From Actinoallomurus liliacearum (lineage in GTDB: Bacteria; Actinomycetota; Actinomycetes; Streptosporangiales; Streptosporangiaceae): a stretch of 64,000 nt of DNA. A program made the translations under genes and the position numbers. This document shows, piece after piece, positions 43,812-53,367 of the stretch (position 1 is the first letter of the stretch; every line of letters begins with the position of its first letter). Location of the stretch: positions 135,902 through 199,901 of the forward strand of contig NZ_BAABHJ010000006.1 of NCBI RefSeq assembly GCF_039542035.1, in the 5' to 3' direction. The notes below the pieces were generated by a model that was not told the DNA's origin, made no database searches, and was given only the letters and a program-made list of their open reading frames with translations.

Positions 43812-43950
43812 GAAAGCTTTCAGGTATCTGGTTGACCCTCTTCCATTGCCTAAGTCGCCTGACCTGGTTGGCCTGTGCGTCGGCGCCGAGCCGATCGTGT
43901 GAAAACGAGTGAAAGCCCGAGCTGGGCGGCGAGTTCCTCGAAACATTTCG
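43812..43950. promoter_or_regulatory. CGAAA-type inverted repeats upstream of xylanase
   Basis: GAAAGCTTTC (43812-43821), preceded by TTTC, lies about 90 nt upstream of the xylanase start. CGAAACATTTCG (43939-43950, perfect, continuing as TTTCGAAA) lies further up near the MBL gene. They resemble the xylanase/cellulase operators bound by LacI-type repressors (XlnR/BxlR/CebR) in streptomycetes. Confidence 0.6.
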
Positions 43951-44015
43951 AAACCGGGTCCGCTCTCAGCGATCAGCGAGCGGAAGGCGCGGATCGGGAC
44001 GACAGGATTGGTCGT

Positions 44016-44330
44016 ATGGAACTCGTCAAATTCGGACATGCCTGCGTTCGTCTCGAGAAGGACGGCCGGTCGCTCGTCATCGACCCCGGTGTGATGACCC
44101 CGGAGCCGGACGTCCTGACCGGCGCGGACGCCGTTCTCGTGACCCATGAGCACGTCGACCACCTCGACGCCGATCGCCTGCGGGCGGCCGTCGACCACAA
44201 CCCGGAGCTCACCGTCCACACCTGCCCGGGCGTCGCCCGGCACCTGGCCGACCTCGGCGACCGGGTACAGGTCGTCCGGGACGGCGACGTGTTCTCGGCC
44301 GCCGGCTTCGAGGTGGCGGCCGCCGGGTGA
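44016..44330 (+). pseudogene. MBL-fold metallo-hydrolase, C-terminally truncated
   Basis: The frame has 104 residues: MELVKFGHACVRLEKDGRSL, then VIDPGVMTPEPDVLTGADAVLVTHEHVDHLDADRL with the HxHxDH metal motif, then DLGDRVQVVRDGDVFSAAGFEV and an early stop. Family members of this type run to about 200 residues and need later histidines and an aspartate to complete the metal site. The break occurs at AAAG/TGA (44328-44330); no continuing frame is seen before the AraC gene. It is probably inactive. Confidence 0.7.
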
Positions 44331-44360
44331 GAGCATCACACTCGGCTGACGCGGCGGCGC

Positions 44361-45332
44361 TCAGTGCCCGGTGTGGGTGTCCGGGGTTGAGGTTCGTCTG
44401 GTGTCGCGCCGGGCGCGTGGCTGTGGTCCGGCTCTGTATCTACCGGGGGCAAGGCCGTATTCCCGCTTGAACGCGTTGGCGAAGGCGAACTCGGAGGTGT
44501 AGCCGACATGGTGGGCCACCGTGGCCAGGGGGGCGTCGGAGTCGCGGAGCAGGCGGGCGGCCGTGGTCAGCCGCCACCAGGTCAGGTAGCGCAGCGGTGG
44601 CCGGCCGACCAGCTCGGAGAACCGCCGCGCGAAGGCTGCTCGGGACAGACCGGCGCGCGCGCTGAGGTCTTCGACCGTCCACGGCCGTGCCGGGTCGCTG
44701 TGGATGCCGCTCAGGGCGGCCACGATCGCGGGGTCGTGCAGCGCCGCGGCCCAGCCCACGGCGGTACCGCTCGCGGATTGCTGGTCCAGCCAGCCCCGCA
44801 GCATTTGGACCAGCAGCGTGTCGAGCAGCGCGGGGATGTTGACGTCCGCCCCGGGGCGGCGTGTCTTCAATTCCGCGCCGAGCAGATCGATGGCGGCACG
44901 CAACGACGGATCGTGCCCGACCCGGGCCGGTAGGTGGACGACCTCCGGTAGTTCGTTGATCAGCGGGTGCGGCCGGGCCCGATCCAGCAGGTAGGCCCCG
45001 CAGAGTGTGACGGTCGAGGCACCAGGCCGGTCGGGCGAGGTCTGATCGTGCAGTCCGACGAGCGGAGTGAGGCGCGGGGCGGCGGGCGGCTCGGAGAACG
45101 GGTCGGCCATCTCGTGGGCGGTGCCATGCGGTAGGAACACCACGTCGCCCGCCCCGAGCACGATCGGCGGGCTTCCGTCGGCGACCAGGCGACAGATTCC
45201 TTGGAGGACTACGTGGAATCCGGCCCCTGCGAAGGACGGGTGGCGTACGGCCCAGGGACTGCGCCGTTCGGTGCGCGCGGAATGTGCCCGCCCGGTCCGC
45301 ATAGCGGTGATCGCATCGCTCAGCACGTCCAT
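44361..45332 (-). CDS. AraC family transcriptional regulator (cupin + HTH)
   Basis: The protein has 323 residues. The N-terminal cupin-like domain carries GAGDVVFLPHGTAHEM; the C-terminal AraC double HTH spans about 215-305 (WTVEDLSARAGLSRAAFARRFSELVGRPPLRYLTWWRLTTAARLL and VAHHVGYTSEFAFANAFKREYG). It belongs to the cupin_6/RCS1-like subgroup often found beside oxidoreductase genes. It is divergent from the saccharopine dehydrogenase-like gene; a 16-bp perfect palindrome lies 24 nt upstream of its start. Confidence 0.93.
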   Translation of the reverse strand: MDVLSDAITAMRTGRAHSARTERRSPWAVRHPSFAGAGFHVVLQGICRLVADGSPPIVLGAGDVVFLPHGTAHEMADPFSEPPAAPRLTPLVGLHDQTSPDRPGASTVTLCGAYLLDRARPHPLINELPEVVHLPARVGHDPSLRAAIDLLGAELKTRRPGADVNIPALLDTLLVQMLRGWLDQQSASGTAVGWAAALHDPAIVAALSGIHSDPARPWTVEDLSARAGLSRAAFARRFSELVGRPPLRYLTWWRLTTAARLLRDSDAPLATVAHHVGYTSEFAFANAFKREYGLAPGRYRAGPQPRARRDTRRTSTPDTHTGH

Positions 45333-45355
45333 CGGGGCAGCTTATCGATCCTCTT

Positions 45356-45371
45356 CCTGCGTAGACGCAGG
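45356..45371. promoter_or_regulatory. Perfect palindrome between AraC and dehydrogenase genes
   Basis: CCTGCGT-AG-ACGCAGG (45356-45371) has exact 7-bp arms. It sits in the 122-nt divergent region and is the best operator candidate there. AraC proteins more often use direct repeats, so the binder is uncertain. Confidence 0.6.
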
Positions 45372-45454
45372 CGTATGATCGGGGCCGTTTCGCGTATAGG
45401 TTCTCCTCCTCGGGCTCCCTACGGTGAGAGATGATCACTGAAGGGAAGGTCGAG

Positions 45455-46486
45455 ATGAAGATCGTCGTATACGGGGCCAGCGGCTACACGGGCAGGCTGG
45501 TGGTGGCGGAACTTGCCCGGCGGGGTACCGGCGTGGTGCTGGCGGGGCGCGACCTCGCGCGGCTGCGCGCGGCGGCAGCCGGAGCCGGGGTGCCGGACGC
45601 GGAGGTCCGGGTGGCCCAGGCCGGGGACGCGGCCGCCTTCCACGGCTGTGATGTCGTGGTCAATTGCGCCGGGCCGTTCGTGGTGACCGGCGACGCCGTG
45701 GTGCGGGCCGCGATCGCCGCCGGTTGCCACTACGTGGACATCGCCGGCGAGCAGGTGCATATGAAGCGGACCTTCGATACCTTCGCCGGGCCCGCCCAGC
45801 AGGCCGGGGTGAGCGTGGTACCCGGCGTGAACGACGACGGCCTGCCTGGTGATCTGCTGGCTCATCTGGTCGCCGAGCAGACCGAGGCGGTGGAGGAGGT
45901 CGTCCTCGGCGTGCATCTGGCCCGCGGTGACGGGGCGCCCTCACGGGGAACCCTGCGCACCGCGTTCACCAACCTTGACACCTTCCGCAGCGGTGGCCTG
46001 GGATACGAGGACGGCCGATGGCACGATGACATCCCCACACGGCGCGTGTCGTTGGCCTTCCCCGGCGACGACCGGCCGGCCCCGGTGCGGAAGTTCCCGT
46101 TGCCCGGCGTCGTCACCGTGCCCCGACACGTGCCCGCCAGGCACGTGTCCGGCGTTGCCAAGGCCGAGGTGGTGGCCGCATTCTCCACGATCACTCCGGA
46201 ACTGTTGGACGCCGTCCCGGAAGGGCCGGCCGAGGACCACCGCCGCGCGGGCAGATGGACTCTCGTGGTGGAGGCGGCCGGGCGCGAGGGTGACCGGGCG
46301 CGGGGGGTGGTTCAGGGCTCCGACATACAGGGGTCCACCGCGGTGATCGTGGTGGAGGCGGCTCACCGGCTGGCCGTGAACGGAGCCGTTCCCGGAGTCC
46401 TGGCCCCGGCGCAGGCGTTCGAGTCGGCCGACTTCCTGGACACCCTTGCCCCCCACGGCGTCACATGGGCAGTCGATTCGGTATGA
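45455..46486 (+). CDS. Saccharopine dehydrogenase NADP-binding-domain protein
   Basis: This 343-residue protein starts with a Rossmann fold (MKIVVYGASGYTGRLVVAELARRG, LAGRDLARLRAAA) and continues DVVVNCAGPFVVTGDAVVRAAIAAGCHYVDIAGE, the pattern of saccharopine reductase-like and trans-acting enoyl reductase proteins. The substrate is unknown. I use ATG 45455, 7 nt after AAGGGAAGG; ATG 45431 is an alternative adding eight residues. It is divergent from the AraC regulator, its likely controller. Confidence 0.85.
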   Translation: MKIVVYGASGYTGRLVVAELARRGTGVVLAGRDLARLRAAAAGAGVPDAEVRVAQAGDAAAFHGCDVVVNCAGPFVVTGDAVVRAAIAAGCHYVDIAGEQVHMKRTFDTFAGPAQQAGVSVVPGVNDDGLPGDLLAHLVAEQTEAVEEVVLGVHLARGDGAPSRGTLRTAFTNLDTFRSGGLGYEDGRWHDDIPTRRVSLAFPGDDRPAPVRKFPLPGVVTVPRHVPARHVSGVAKAEVVAAFSTITPELLDAVPEGPAEDHRRAGRWTLVVEAAGREGDRARGVVQGSDIQGSTAVIVVEAAHRLAVNGAVPGVLAPAQAFESADFLDTLAPHGVTWAVDSV

Positions 46487-46626
46487 CGCGACCTGCTCGC
46501 AAGGCGCCGTGCCGCGGCCCGAGGCGTGGCTGAGCGGGCGCCATCGGCGTGGAAGGGGCGCGGGGCGGTGTTCACTGGTCGCCGGCCGGCGTCGACGTTG
46601 TCCGGCAGCCGGGTTCAGACCGTCCG

Positions 46627-48108
46627 TCAGGCGCGTGGTCGCCGGGCTGCTCGGCGGGGGAGGTGGACGTTGAGGTTGATCCAGAGGGCGTGGACGAAGC
46701 CGGCGAGCCAGACGATCAGTCCCAGTGCCATGCCGATCGCCGTCTGAGGCGTGTCGACGTCGGACTCCGGGCCGCTGCCGACGAGGATGAAGGCCAGCAC
46801 CGCCAGCACGAGATAGGCCACCGCGGCGACGAGCCACGACGGTCGCCGGTGTCGGGCGGCGATGTAGCCGAACGACAGCCAGGTGCCCAAGCCGAACAGC
46901 AGCGTCGGCAGCATCCAGAGGCTGTGCGCCGCCTTCCAGCCGAGCCCGCGTGGGCCACCCGGCATCGGTGGGCCGGCGACGACTCGCGCGTCGGTTCTCG
47001 CCCATTCGCTCGCCGACCGCGGTCCGGTCGCGAGTGGAGCTCCGCCGGGAGCCGGGGTATGGCCTCTGGCGGGCCCGCCGCCGGGAGCCGTCATGGGCGG
47101 CACACCGCTCACCGGCCGCGCGGCGGCCGTCGGCCGGGGAGCGCCGACGAAAGGTCGATCGGCGGGAGCGGAGGGCGGGTCGAGAGGGCCGGCCAACCGG
47201 GCGAAGGCGCGGGAGTAGAGGTGGGCGCCGCTCCGCGACTCGTCCGCGGGGTCGATGTCGCCGAGCGGGCCCGGCGGTCCGACGTACGGCAGCAGGCGGT
47301 CGCACGTCTCCCGGGCGTCCGCGGGCCGCCTCCCGGGGTCCTTCTCCAGCAGTTGCCGGACCAGGGCGTCCAGCTCCGGAGGCAGGTCGTCGCGGCGCAG
47401 CGGAGGGGGAGCCTGTTCGAGCTGCAGATGCATCAGCTCGGCGGGCGAGGCGGCGTCGAACATCCGGTCACCGGCCAGCATCTCGTACAGGACGCACCCG
47501 AGCGCGTACAGGTCGGTGCGCGCCGTCGCCGGGCGGCCGTGCAACTGCTCGGGGGCCATGTACGCGGGCGTGCCGACGGGCTGCCCGGTCCGGGTGATCC
47601 GGGAGAGCACGGAGTGGTCGACCAGCCCGGCCACGCCGAAGTCGAGCACCTTGACGGCGCCGTCGCCGGTGAGCATGACGTTCTGCGGTTTGACGTCCCG
47701 GTGGACGAGGCCGCCTTGGTGAGCGGCGGCCAGCACCGCCGCGACCTGCGCCGCGATCCCGGCCGCCCAGGGAACCGGGAGCGGTCCCTCCTCGGCCATG
47801 AGGTCGCCGAGCGTACGGCCCGTGATCAGCTCGAGGACGAGGAACAGCCCGCCGTCGTACGTGCCGGCGTCGTACACCGTGGGAACGCCGGGGGTCCGCA
47901 GCCCGGCCGTGACGGAGGACTCGCGGGCGAACCGGCGGGCGAGCTCGTCCGGGTGGGTGTGCCCGGCCAGGGCGTCGTCGGTGAGCAGCTTCACGGCCAC
48001 CGGGCGTCGCAGTTGCCGGTCCTCGCCCTCCCAGACCTCGCCCATGCCGCCGCGGCCGAGCGGGCTCAGCAGTTCGTAGCGCCCGGCCAGCACCGTGTGC
48101 CGCCCCAC
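46627..48108 (-). CDS. Serine/threonine protein kinase with C-terminal membrane segments
   Basis: The protein has 493 residues. The kinase domain lies at about 8-265: glycine loop LGRGGMGEVWEGED, VAVK lysine (K40), catalytic HRDVKPQN, DFGVAGL and the APE-type PAYMAPEQL. A Pro/Ala/Gly-rich linker (about 290-375) leads to three or four hydrophobic segments (LWMLPTLLFGLGTWLSFGYIA to end). No PASTA repeats are present. GTG 48108 is the start, with GAGGGGAC upstream. It lies 38 nt after the N6-methylase stop on the same strand, so the two probably form an operon. Confidence 0.9.
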   Translation of the reverse strand: MGRHTVLAGRYELLSPLGRGGMGEVWEGEDRQLRRPVAVKLLTDDALAGHTHPDELARRFARESSVTAGLRTPGVPTVYDAGTYDGGLFLVLELITGRTLGDLMAEEGPLPVPWAAGIAAQVAAVLAAAHQGGLVHRDVKPQNVMLTGDGAVKVLDFGVAGLVDHSVLSRITRTGQPVGTPAYMAPEQLHGRPATARTDLYALGCVLYEMLAGDRMFDAASPAELMHLQLEQAPPPLRRDDLPPELDALVRQLLEKDPGRRPADARETCDRLLPYVGPPGPLGDIDPADESRSGAHLYSRAFARLAGPLDPPSAPADRPFVGAPRPTAAARPVSGVPPMTAPGGGPARGHTPAPGGAPLATGPRSASEWARTDARVVAGPPMPGGPRGLGWKAAHSLWMLPTLLFGLGTWLSFGYIAARHRRPSWLVAAVAYLVLAVLAFILVGSGPESDVDTPQTAIGMALGLIVWLAGFVHALWINLNVHLPRRAARRPRA

Positions 48109-48146
48109 CGTTCCGTCCCCTCGCCGTGCCGATCGACGCCCGAACC

Positions 48147-50045
48147 CTACGGGTGCCCGAAGGAGTGGGTGTCGTCGGGGGGCGCGAGGGTGCCCTCCGC
48201 CACCCCGTCGGCCAGGAGCTGCGCCAGTTCGGTGCCCATGGCGACCGTGGAGCGCAGGGCCGACTCGAACTCCGCCATCCGGCGGAACGCGGCGCCGTAC
48301 CGGCGCTGGTCCTCCAGCGGCAGCCGGGGCACCTGCGCGCGCCGGATGTCGGCGCGGCCGATCGTCCCGGTGGACTGGACGATGGACGCGCGGGCGTTGG
48401 CCGAACTGCGCAGCACCCCCGCGATGAAGTACGGGTCCAGGTGCCGGGGGTCGACGCGGAGGAGGCTCAGCTGCGGTCCGAGCAGGGGCCCGTCGGTCTC
48501 GGCGACCCGTACGACGAAACGCCGGGCGACCGCGGCGACCAGGACGTCGCCTGCCTGGATGGGGACCCAGCGGCCGTCGCCCCGAGCGGCCCGGCCCGTC
48601 GGGGCGCGGCCCTCGACGACGTCCTCGGCGGTGAGCAGGGGCGGGTCGCCGTCGCCGCCGTCCTCGGTGTCCCCGCGCATCGGCGCCTGGTGGATCGTCA
48701 GGTGCCCGATCCGGGCGAGCTCGGCCAGCGGGACCGAGCGGGACTCCCGGCGCCCCGCCGCGGGGGGCAGCGCCGGTACGAGGCCGCCGGCCTTGTCGAG
48801 CGTCACGGCCAGCCGGTCGTGGGTCTCGGTGAAGCGTTCCGCGGTGCGTTCGGACCGGGCCGGTGAGACGTGACGGGACGGCGTGAGATCGACCTCCTCG
48901 TCCAGGAGGTCGATGACGGGGACGGCCCGGCTGACGCCGGGTTCGTCGTGGCCGGGGTCGTCCGCATGCCGCCACCAGGTGGTGACGACCGTGTCCTGGT
49001 CCGCGCTGTCGATCATCAGGACGGTCGCCGGCGGGGCACCCTCGGGACGCCGCAGCATCCAGAGGTGATGGGTCGCGGACAGCCCGACCACGGCGCGCAG
49101 CGCGCCCTTGCGGAGCAGTTCGGCGCGGATGCGGCGGCCCGAACGGCGCCCGGCCGCGATGGCGGGCATGAGGACCACGGCTCGCCCGTCCGGGGCGAGA
49201 TGCGCGAGCGCGTGCTGCACCCACGCCAGCTCCGGCTCCAGGCGCGGCGGCAGGCCGTACTCCCAGCGCGGGTCCGTCCTGAGCTCCTCGTGGCCCCACG
49301 CGCGCTCGTGGAAGGGCGGGTCGCACAGCACGGCGTCGGCCAGGACCCCGGGGAACGCGTCCTGGCGCAGAGAGTCGCCCTCCCGGATGCCGGGGTCCGC
49401 GCCGAGCAGGGTGAGCCGGACGGCGGCCAGCCGGGTGACGTCCCCGTCCGCGTCCTGGCCGAGGAGACGGCGCGGGTCGCGGGGGTCGCCGAGCACGGCG
49501 AGGAGGAGGTCGCCGGTGCCGCACGCCGGGTCCAGGACGGTACGGGCGTCGCCGGCGAGCGCGGCCATCAGCCCGGAAATCTCCAAGGGAGTGGTCGAGA
49601 CGCGGCGGGCCTGCGTCTCCCGGTAGCGGGTGAACAGGAACTCGAACGCCTGAACGGCGCCCCGGGCGTCGGCGAGCTCGGCGACCGCCTGGGCCGTCTC
49701 GGCGCTCAGCGGCTCAGGAGCGTGCCCGGGTCGAGGTGCTCCGGCCGCGCGTCGCCGCAGGAGGAGTTCGCCGGCGTCCGCCACGACCTCGGCGACGCGC
49801 AGATCGTCGTGGGCCTCGGCCCGCAGCCGCTGCCAGACCCGCTCCTCCAGGGGAAGCTCGTCGAGTTTGCGCTGGTCCCGCAGCCATGCCTCGACGTCGG
49901 CGAGCGCGAAGACCGGGCTGGTCGGCGTGCCTCCGACGGGTTGGGGGAAGTCGGGATGCCGGCGGCGCCAGTTGCTCACGGCCGCCCGGCCGACACCCGC
50001 CAGCCGGGCGATGTCCGCGGCGCTGACGGTTGCCTCGTCCTGCAC
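48147..50045 (-). CDS. N6-adenine DNA methylase (HsdM-like) with N-terminal HTH
   Basis: The protein has 632 residues. The N-terminal MerR/excisionase-like HTH (SAADIARLAGVGRAAVSNWRRRH...FALADVEAWL) is followed by an N6_Mtase core with SAM motif DPACGTGDLL (172-181) and catalytic CDPPF (241-245, a DPPF variant of NPPY/F), then a region resembling type I specificity (S) subunits near the C-terminus (DVLVAAVARRFVVR, QLSLLRVDPRHLDPYFIAGVL, IRRAQVPRLPLEDQR). No restriction subunit is adjacent. It may act alone in gene regulation or as part of a defence pair with the downstream kinase. Confidence 0.85.
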   Translation of the reverse strand: MQDEATVSAADIARLAGVGRAAVSNWRRRHPDFPQPVGGTPTSPVFALADVEAWLRDQRKLDELPLEERVWQRLRAEAHDDLRVAEVVADAGELLLRRRAAGAPRPGHAPEPLSAETAQAVAELADARGAVQAFEFLFTRYRETQARRVSTTPLEISGLMAALAGDARTVLDPACGTGDLLLAVLGDPRDPRRLLGQDADGDVTRLAAVRLTLLGADPGIREGDSLRQDAFPGVLADAVLCDPPFHERAWGHEELRTDPRWEYGLPPRLEPELAWVQHALAHLAPDGRAVVLMPAIAAGRRSGRRIRAELLRKGALRAVVGLSATHHLWMLRRPEGAPPATVLMIDSADQDTVVTTWWRHADDPGHDEPGVSRAVPVIDLLDEEVDLTPSRHVSPARSERTAERFTETHDRLAVTLDKAGGLVPALPPAAGRRESRSVPLAELARIGHLTIHQAPMRGDTEDGGDGDPPLLTAEDVVEGRAPTGRAARGDGRWVPIQAGDVLVAAVARRFVVRVAETDGPLLGPQLSLLRVDPRHLDPYFIAGVLRSSANARASIVQSTGTIGRADIRRAQVPRLPLEDQRRYGAAFRRMAEFESALRSTVAMGTELAQLLADGVAEGTLAPPDDTHSFGHP

Positions 50046-50245
50046 GGTGCGTCGTTCCCTTCACGGTGCTGCACGCGACCCCGCGTCCCGGCTGCTTCAT
50101 GGTCACGTTACCGCCCCATGATCGAACAGTCGACCACAACCGTCTCAGTTGTTAATTGGATTCACATGTGCTTTCCTTGGCGATCACCGGAACCACCGAG
50201 CTCCGGGTGAGCATGATCAACTAATCCCAGCCTTGGAGACCGGAG

Positions 50246-50980
50246 ATGAAGATCCTCCCTGCCCGTCGCGTCCGGGTCGGCGCCGTCCTCGCCGTGGCCT
50301 CGGCCGCCGTCCTCGCGGCCGGCGGCTGTCAGAGCGGCGGCGGGAAGGACGGCTCGGCCGGGGCCCCCAAGACCGCCTCGTCCGCATCGGGGGCGTCGAA
50401 GTCGCTGACGGGCACCACCCTGAAGTCCCTTCTGCTGCCCGCGCGGGCGATGCCGAAGGGCTTCCACCTCAGCCCCGACGGCTCGCGGGACACCGGCGAC
50501 GGCGGCGTGCAGGTCTCCAACACCCCCGTTCCGGCCGCGAAGGCCTGCGAGGTGCTCGGCCAGACCTCCTGGATCCGGGTCACGAACATCAACAGCGCGG
50601 CGTTCGCACAGAACGACTACGGCGACGCGGCGCAGACCCAGGAGATCGCGCAGGAGATCGACACCTACCACGGCGGCGACGCCCAGCAGGCGATGGCGAA
50701 GCTGCGCAAGGTGTTCGCCCACTGCGCGTCGTTCGTCGACCGGTCGAGCAGCCCGGCGGCCAAGGTCAGGGTGAAGAGCGTCGTGGTGCACGGCGTGGGC
50801 GACGAGGCCGTCAAGGCGATCGAGACGTCCCCCACCTGGCAGGGTGGCATGACCCTGGCCGCCGTCCGGGTCGGCGACACGATCGTGACCACGTTCTACA
50901 GCTCCAGCCACGCGGACAAGGGCGCCGCCGCGCTCACCATGGCCGAGAAGATGGCCAAGAAGGTCCAGTCCGCAACCTGA
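50246..50980 (+). CDS. Lipoprotein of unknown function
   Basis: The 244-residue protein has a basic N-terminus, hydrophobic stretch and lipobox LAAGGC (Cys28), so it should be exported and lipid-anchored. A Ser/Gly/Lys linker follows, then a compact domain (LLPARAMPKGFHLSPDGS, ACEVLGQTSWIRV, FAHCASFVD) resembling small actinomycete PknH-like sensor lipoproteins, but I would not name it so. GGAGACCGGAG precedes ATG 50246. It is divergent from the methylase; a large hairpin lies downstream. Confidence 0.82.
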   Translation: MKILPARRVRVGAVLAVASAAVLAAGGCQSGGGKDGSAGAPKTASSASGASKSLTGTTLKSLLLPARAMPKGFHLSPDGSRDTGDGGVQVSNTPVPAAKACEVLGQTSWIRVTNINSAAFAQNDYGDAAQTQEIAQEIDTYHGGDAQQAMAKLRKVFAHCASFVDRSSSPAAKVRVKSVVVHGVGDEAVKAIETSPTWQGGMTLAAVRVGDTIVTTFYSSSHADKGAAALTMAEKMAKKVQSAT

Positions 50981-51015
50981 CAGCGCTGAAGTCGTGCGCT
51001 GAAGGTGCGACGAAT

Positions 51016-51062
51016 GATCCCTGGCGTCTGCGGTCTTCTAGGAACAGCGCACGCCAGGGATC
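51016..51062. terminator. Long-loop hairpin after lipoprotein gene
   Basis: GATCCCTGGCGT (51016-51027) and ACGCCAGGGATC (51051-51062) are exact 12-bp arms around a 23-nt loop, followed by TCTGTGATTT. It could be a terminator of the lipoprotein mRNA or a protein-binding site. Confidence 0.5.
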
Positions 51063-51127
51063 TGTGATTTCGGGTCGCGAGCGTCGGTGGGGACGCTCGC
51101 TGAGGCGAATCGCGGTGAGATGTAGCG

Positions 51128-51979
51128 GTGAGTCACACGTTTCCGCTGTTGCCGGCCCTCGCCGTGATCTTCGCCGGTGTCCTGCACGCCACCTGGAACG
51201 CGCTCGCCAAGGCGGCGACCGACCGGTACGCCGGGTTCGCGCTGATCGGGATCGCGCAGGCGGGCGCGGGCCTGCTGATGCTGTCCCTGGCCGCCGCGCC
51301 CGCGCGGGCCTCCTGGCCGTGGATCGCGACCTCGGTCGTCCTGCACGCGATCTACACCTGGCTGCTCGCGCGCTCGTACGAGCTCGGCGACTTTAACCAG
51401 GTCTACCCCCTCGCGCGCGGCACCGGGCCGCTGATCGTCGCGTTCGTCGCCGCCACCGCCCTCGGTGAGCACCTCAGCCTGACGCAGCTCGTCGGAGTGG
51501 CGGCGATCTGCGGCGGGCTGGGCGCGCTGGCGTTCACCGGGGGAGCGTCGGCGCGGCAGTGGCGCGCCATCGGCGCGGCGGTGCTGACGGGCGTCTCGAT
51601 CGCGGGGTACACGCTGGTCGACGGAGTGGGCGTACGGCACGCGGGCACGGCGGTCGGCTACAGCGGCTGGCTGTTCTTCGGCATGGGGCCCGTCGTCGTG
51701 GCGTGGGTGGCCGTGGCGCGCGGCCGGTCGGTGTGGCCGGCGGTACGGGCGCAGTGGCGGCTCGGGCTGCCCGGCGGGCTGATCTCGGTGCTGGGGTACG
51801 GGATCGTCGTGTGGGCGCAGACGCGCGGCGCGCTCGCGGCGGTGGCGGCCCTGCGCGAGACCGGTGTGATCACCGGCGCGATCATCGGCGCCGTCTTCTT
51901 CAACGAGCGGATGGGCCTGCCGCGGCTGGCGGCCGCGGGCGTCGTCGTCGCAGGCGTCGCACTGATCAACGTGCGCTGA
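51128..51979 (+). CDS. EamA/DMT-family transporter
   Basis: The 283-residue protein has ten predicted helices in two EamA repeats: ALAVIFAGVLHATWNALAKAA at the start and GYGIVVWAQTRGALAAVAALRETGVITGAIIGAVFFNERM in the second half, a strong family match. It is a drug/metabolite exporter with no clear substrate. Its 3' end, TCAACGTGCGCTGA with stop, is repeated in tandem just downstream. The start GTG 51128 has only a weak ribosome site. Confidence 0.9.
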   Translation: MSHTFPLLPALAVIFAGVLHATWNALAKAATDRYAGFALIGIAQAGAGLLMLSLAAAPARASWPWIATSVVLHAIYTWLLARSYELGDFNQVYPLARGTGPLIVAFVAATALGEHLSLTQLVGVAAICGGLGALAFTGGASARQWRAIGAAVLTGVSIAGYTLVDGVGVRHAGTAVGYSGWLFFGMGPVVVAWVAVARGRSVWPAVRAQWRLGLPGGLISVLGYGIVVWAQTRGALAAVAALRETGVITGAIIGAVFFNERMGLPRLAAAGVVVAGVALINVR

Positions 51980-52047
51980 GCGGTCGCGGTTTCGTGCGGT
52001 CAACGTGCGCTGAGCGGTCGCGGTTTCGTGCGGTCAACGTGCGGTGA
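51966..52047. repeat. 34-bp tandem repeat carrying copies of a stop codon
   Basis: TCAACGTGCGCTGAGCGGTC plus 14 more bases is repeated exactly at 51966-51999 and 52000-52033, with a partial third copy from 52034. The first copy contains the last codons and TGA of the EamA gene, so the gene's end has been duplicated outward. Confidence 0.85.
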
Positions 52048-52093
52048 GGCCGGTGGGATCGGCCGATCCGGTTGCGGTCCCCCATGGCTAGCC

Positions 52094-52111
52094 GTTATCT
52101 ATATAGCTAAC
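52094..52111. promoter_or_regulatory. PadR-type operator
   Basis: GTTATCTATATAGCTAAC (52094-52111) is an 18-bp palindrome with one mismatched pair and is strikingly AT-rich in this genome. It ends 18 nt before the PadR start and probably overlaps the promoter of the PadR-ABC operon. Confidence 0.75.
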
Positions 52112-52129
52112 CATTAGAGGTGATCACTC

Positions 52130-52636
52130 GTGCAGGACGTCGTGCTGGCACTGCTGGCCAAGGAGCCCTCCCACGGCTACGAGCTGCGGGCCCGGCTCCA
52201 GGAGGCCCTCGGCCCGGTCGGGGACGCGCTCAACGCCGGTCAGGTCTACGTCACCCTCACCCGGCTGGAGAAGGCCGGCCTGGTCACGGCCGAGCACGTC
52301 GGCCAGACGCACCGGCCGGACCGGAAGGTGTACGCGCTGACGGCCGAGGGCCGTGACCGCGTCGACGCCTGGCTCAGGGATCTGACCTGGGGAAAGCCGA
52401 GTGAGTTCCATCTGAAGCTGGTCGCCGCCGCGGCGGCCCGGCTGGCCGACCCGGTGGACCTCGTGGAGGCCCAGCGCGGGGAGTTGCTGCGCCGGCTGGC
52501 CGAGGTCCAGCGCGCCGCCCTGAACGAGCCGGACGGCTCGGCGGCGGCGCTGCTCATCGAGGGCGTCACCCTGCGGCTGGAGGCCGACCTGCGCTGGCTC
52601 GACGCCTGCGCCCGGTACTGGGAGCGGAAGGGCTGA
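52130..52636 (+). CDS. PadR family transcriptional regulator
   Basis: This 168-residue protein opens directly with the PadR winged helix (MQDVVLALLAKEPSHGYELRARLQEALG...LNAGQVYVTLTRLEKAGLVTAEH), followed by a Vir C-terminal helical domain. GAGGTGAT precedes GTG 52130. It heads an operon with an ABC ATPase and permease (2 nt gap to the next start). PadR genes in this position usually repress their own drug-exporter operon. Confidence 0.93.
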   Translation: MQDVVLALLAKEPSHGYELRARLQEALGPVGDALNAGQVYVTLTRLEKAGLVTAEHVGQTHRPDRKVYALTAEGRDRVDAWLRDLTWGKPSEFHLKLVAAAAARLADPVDLVEAQRGELLRRLAEVQRAALNEPDGSAAALLIEGVTLRLEADLRWLDACARYWERKG

Positions 52637-52638
52637 CC

Positions 52639-53363
<725 letters not shown>

Positions 53364-53367
<4 letters not shown>

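Noticed and set aside
46549..48873. Long plus-strand open frame opposite kinase and methylase genes
   Set aside because: Composition is Arg/Gly/Pro-rich without domain motifs; the minus strand carries a clear kinase and methylase.
48109..49524. N-terminal extension of the Ser/Thr kinase into the methylase region
   Set aside because: The upstream frame is an Arg/Pro-rich shadow of the methylase; the kinase motif series begins right after GTG 48108 with a ribosome site.
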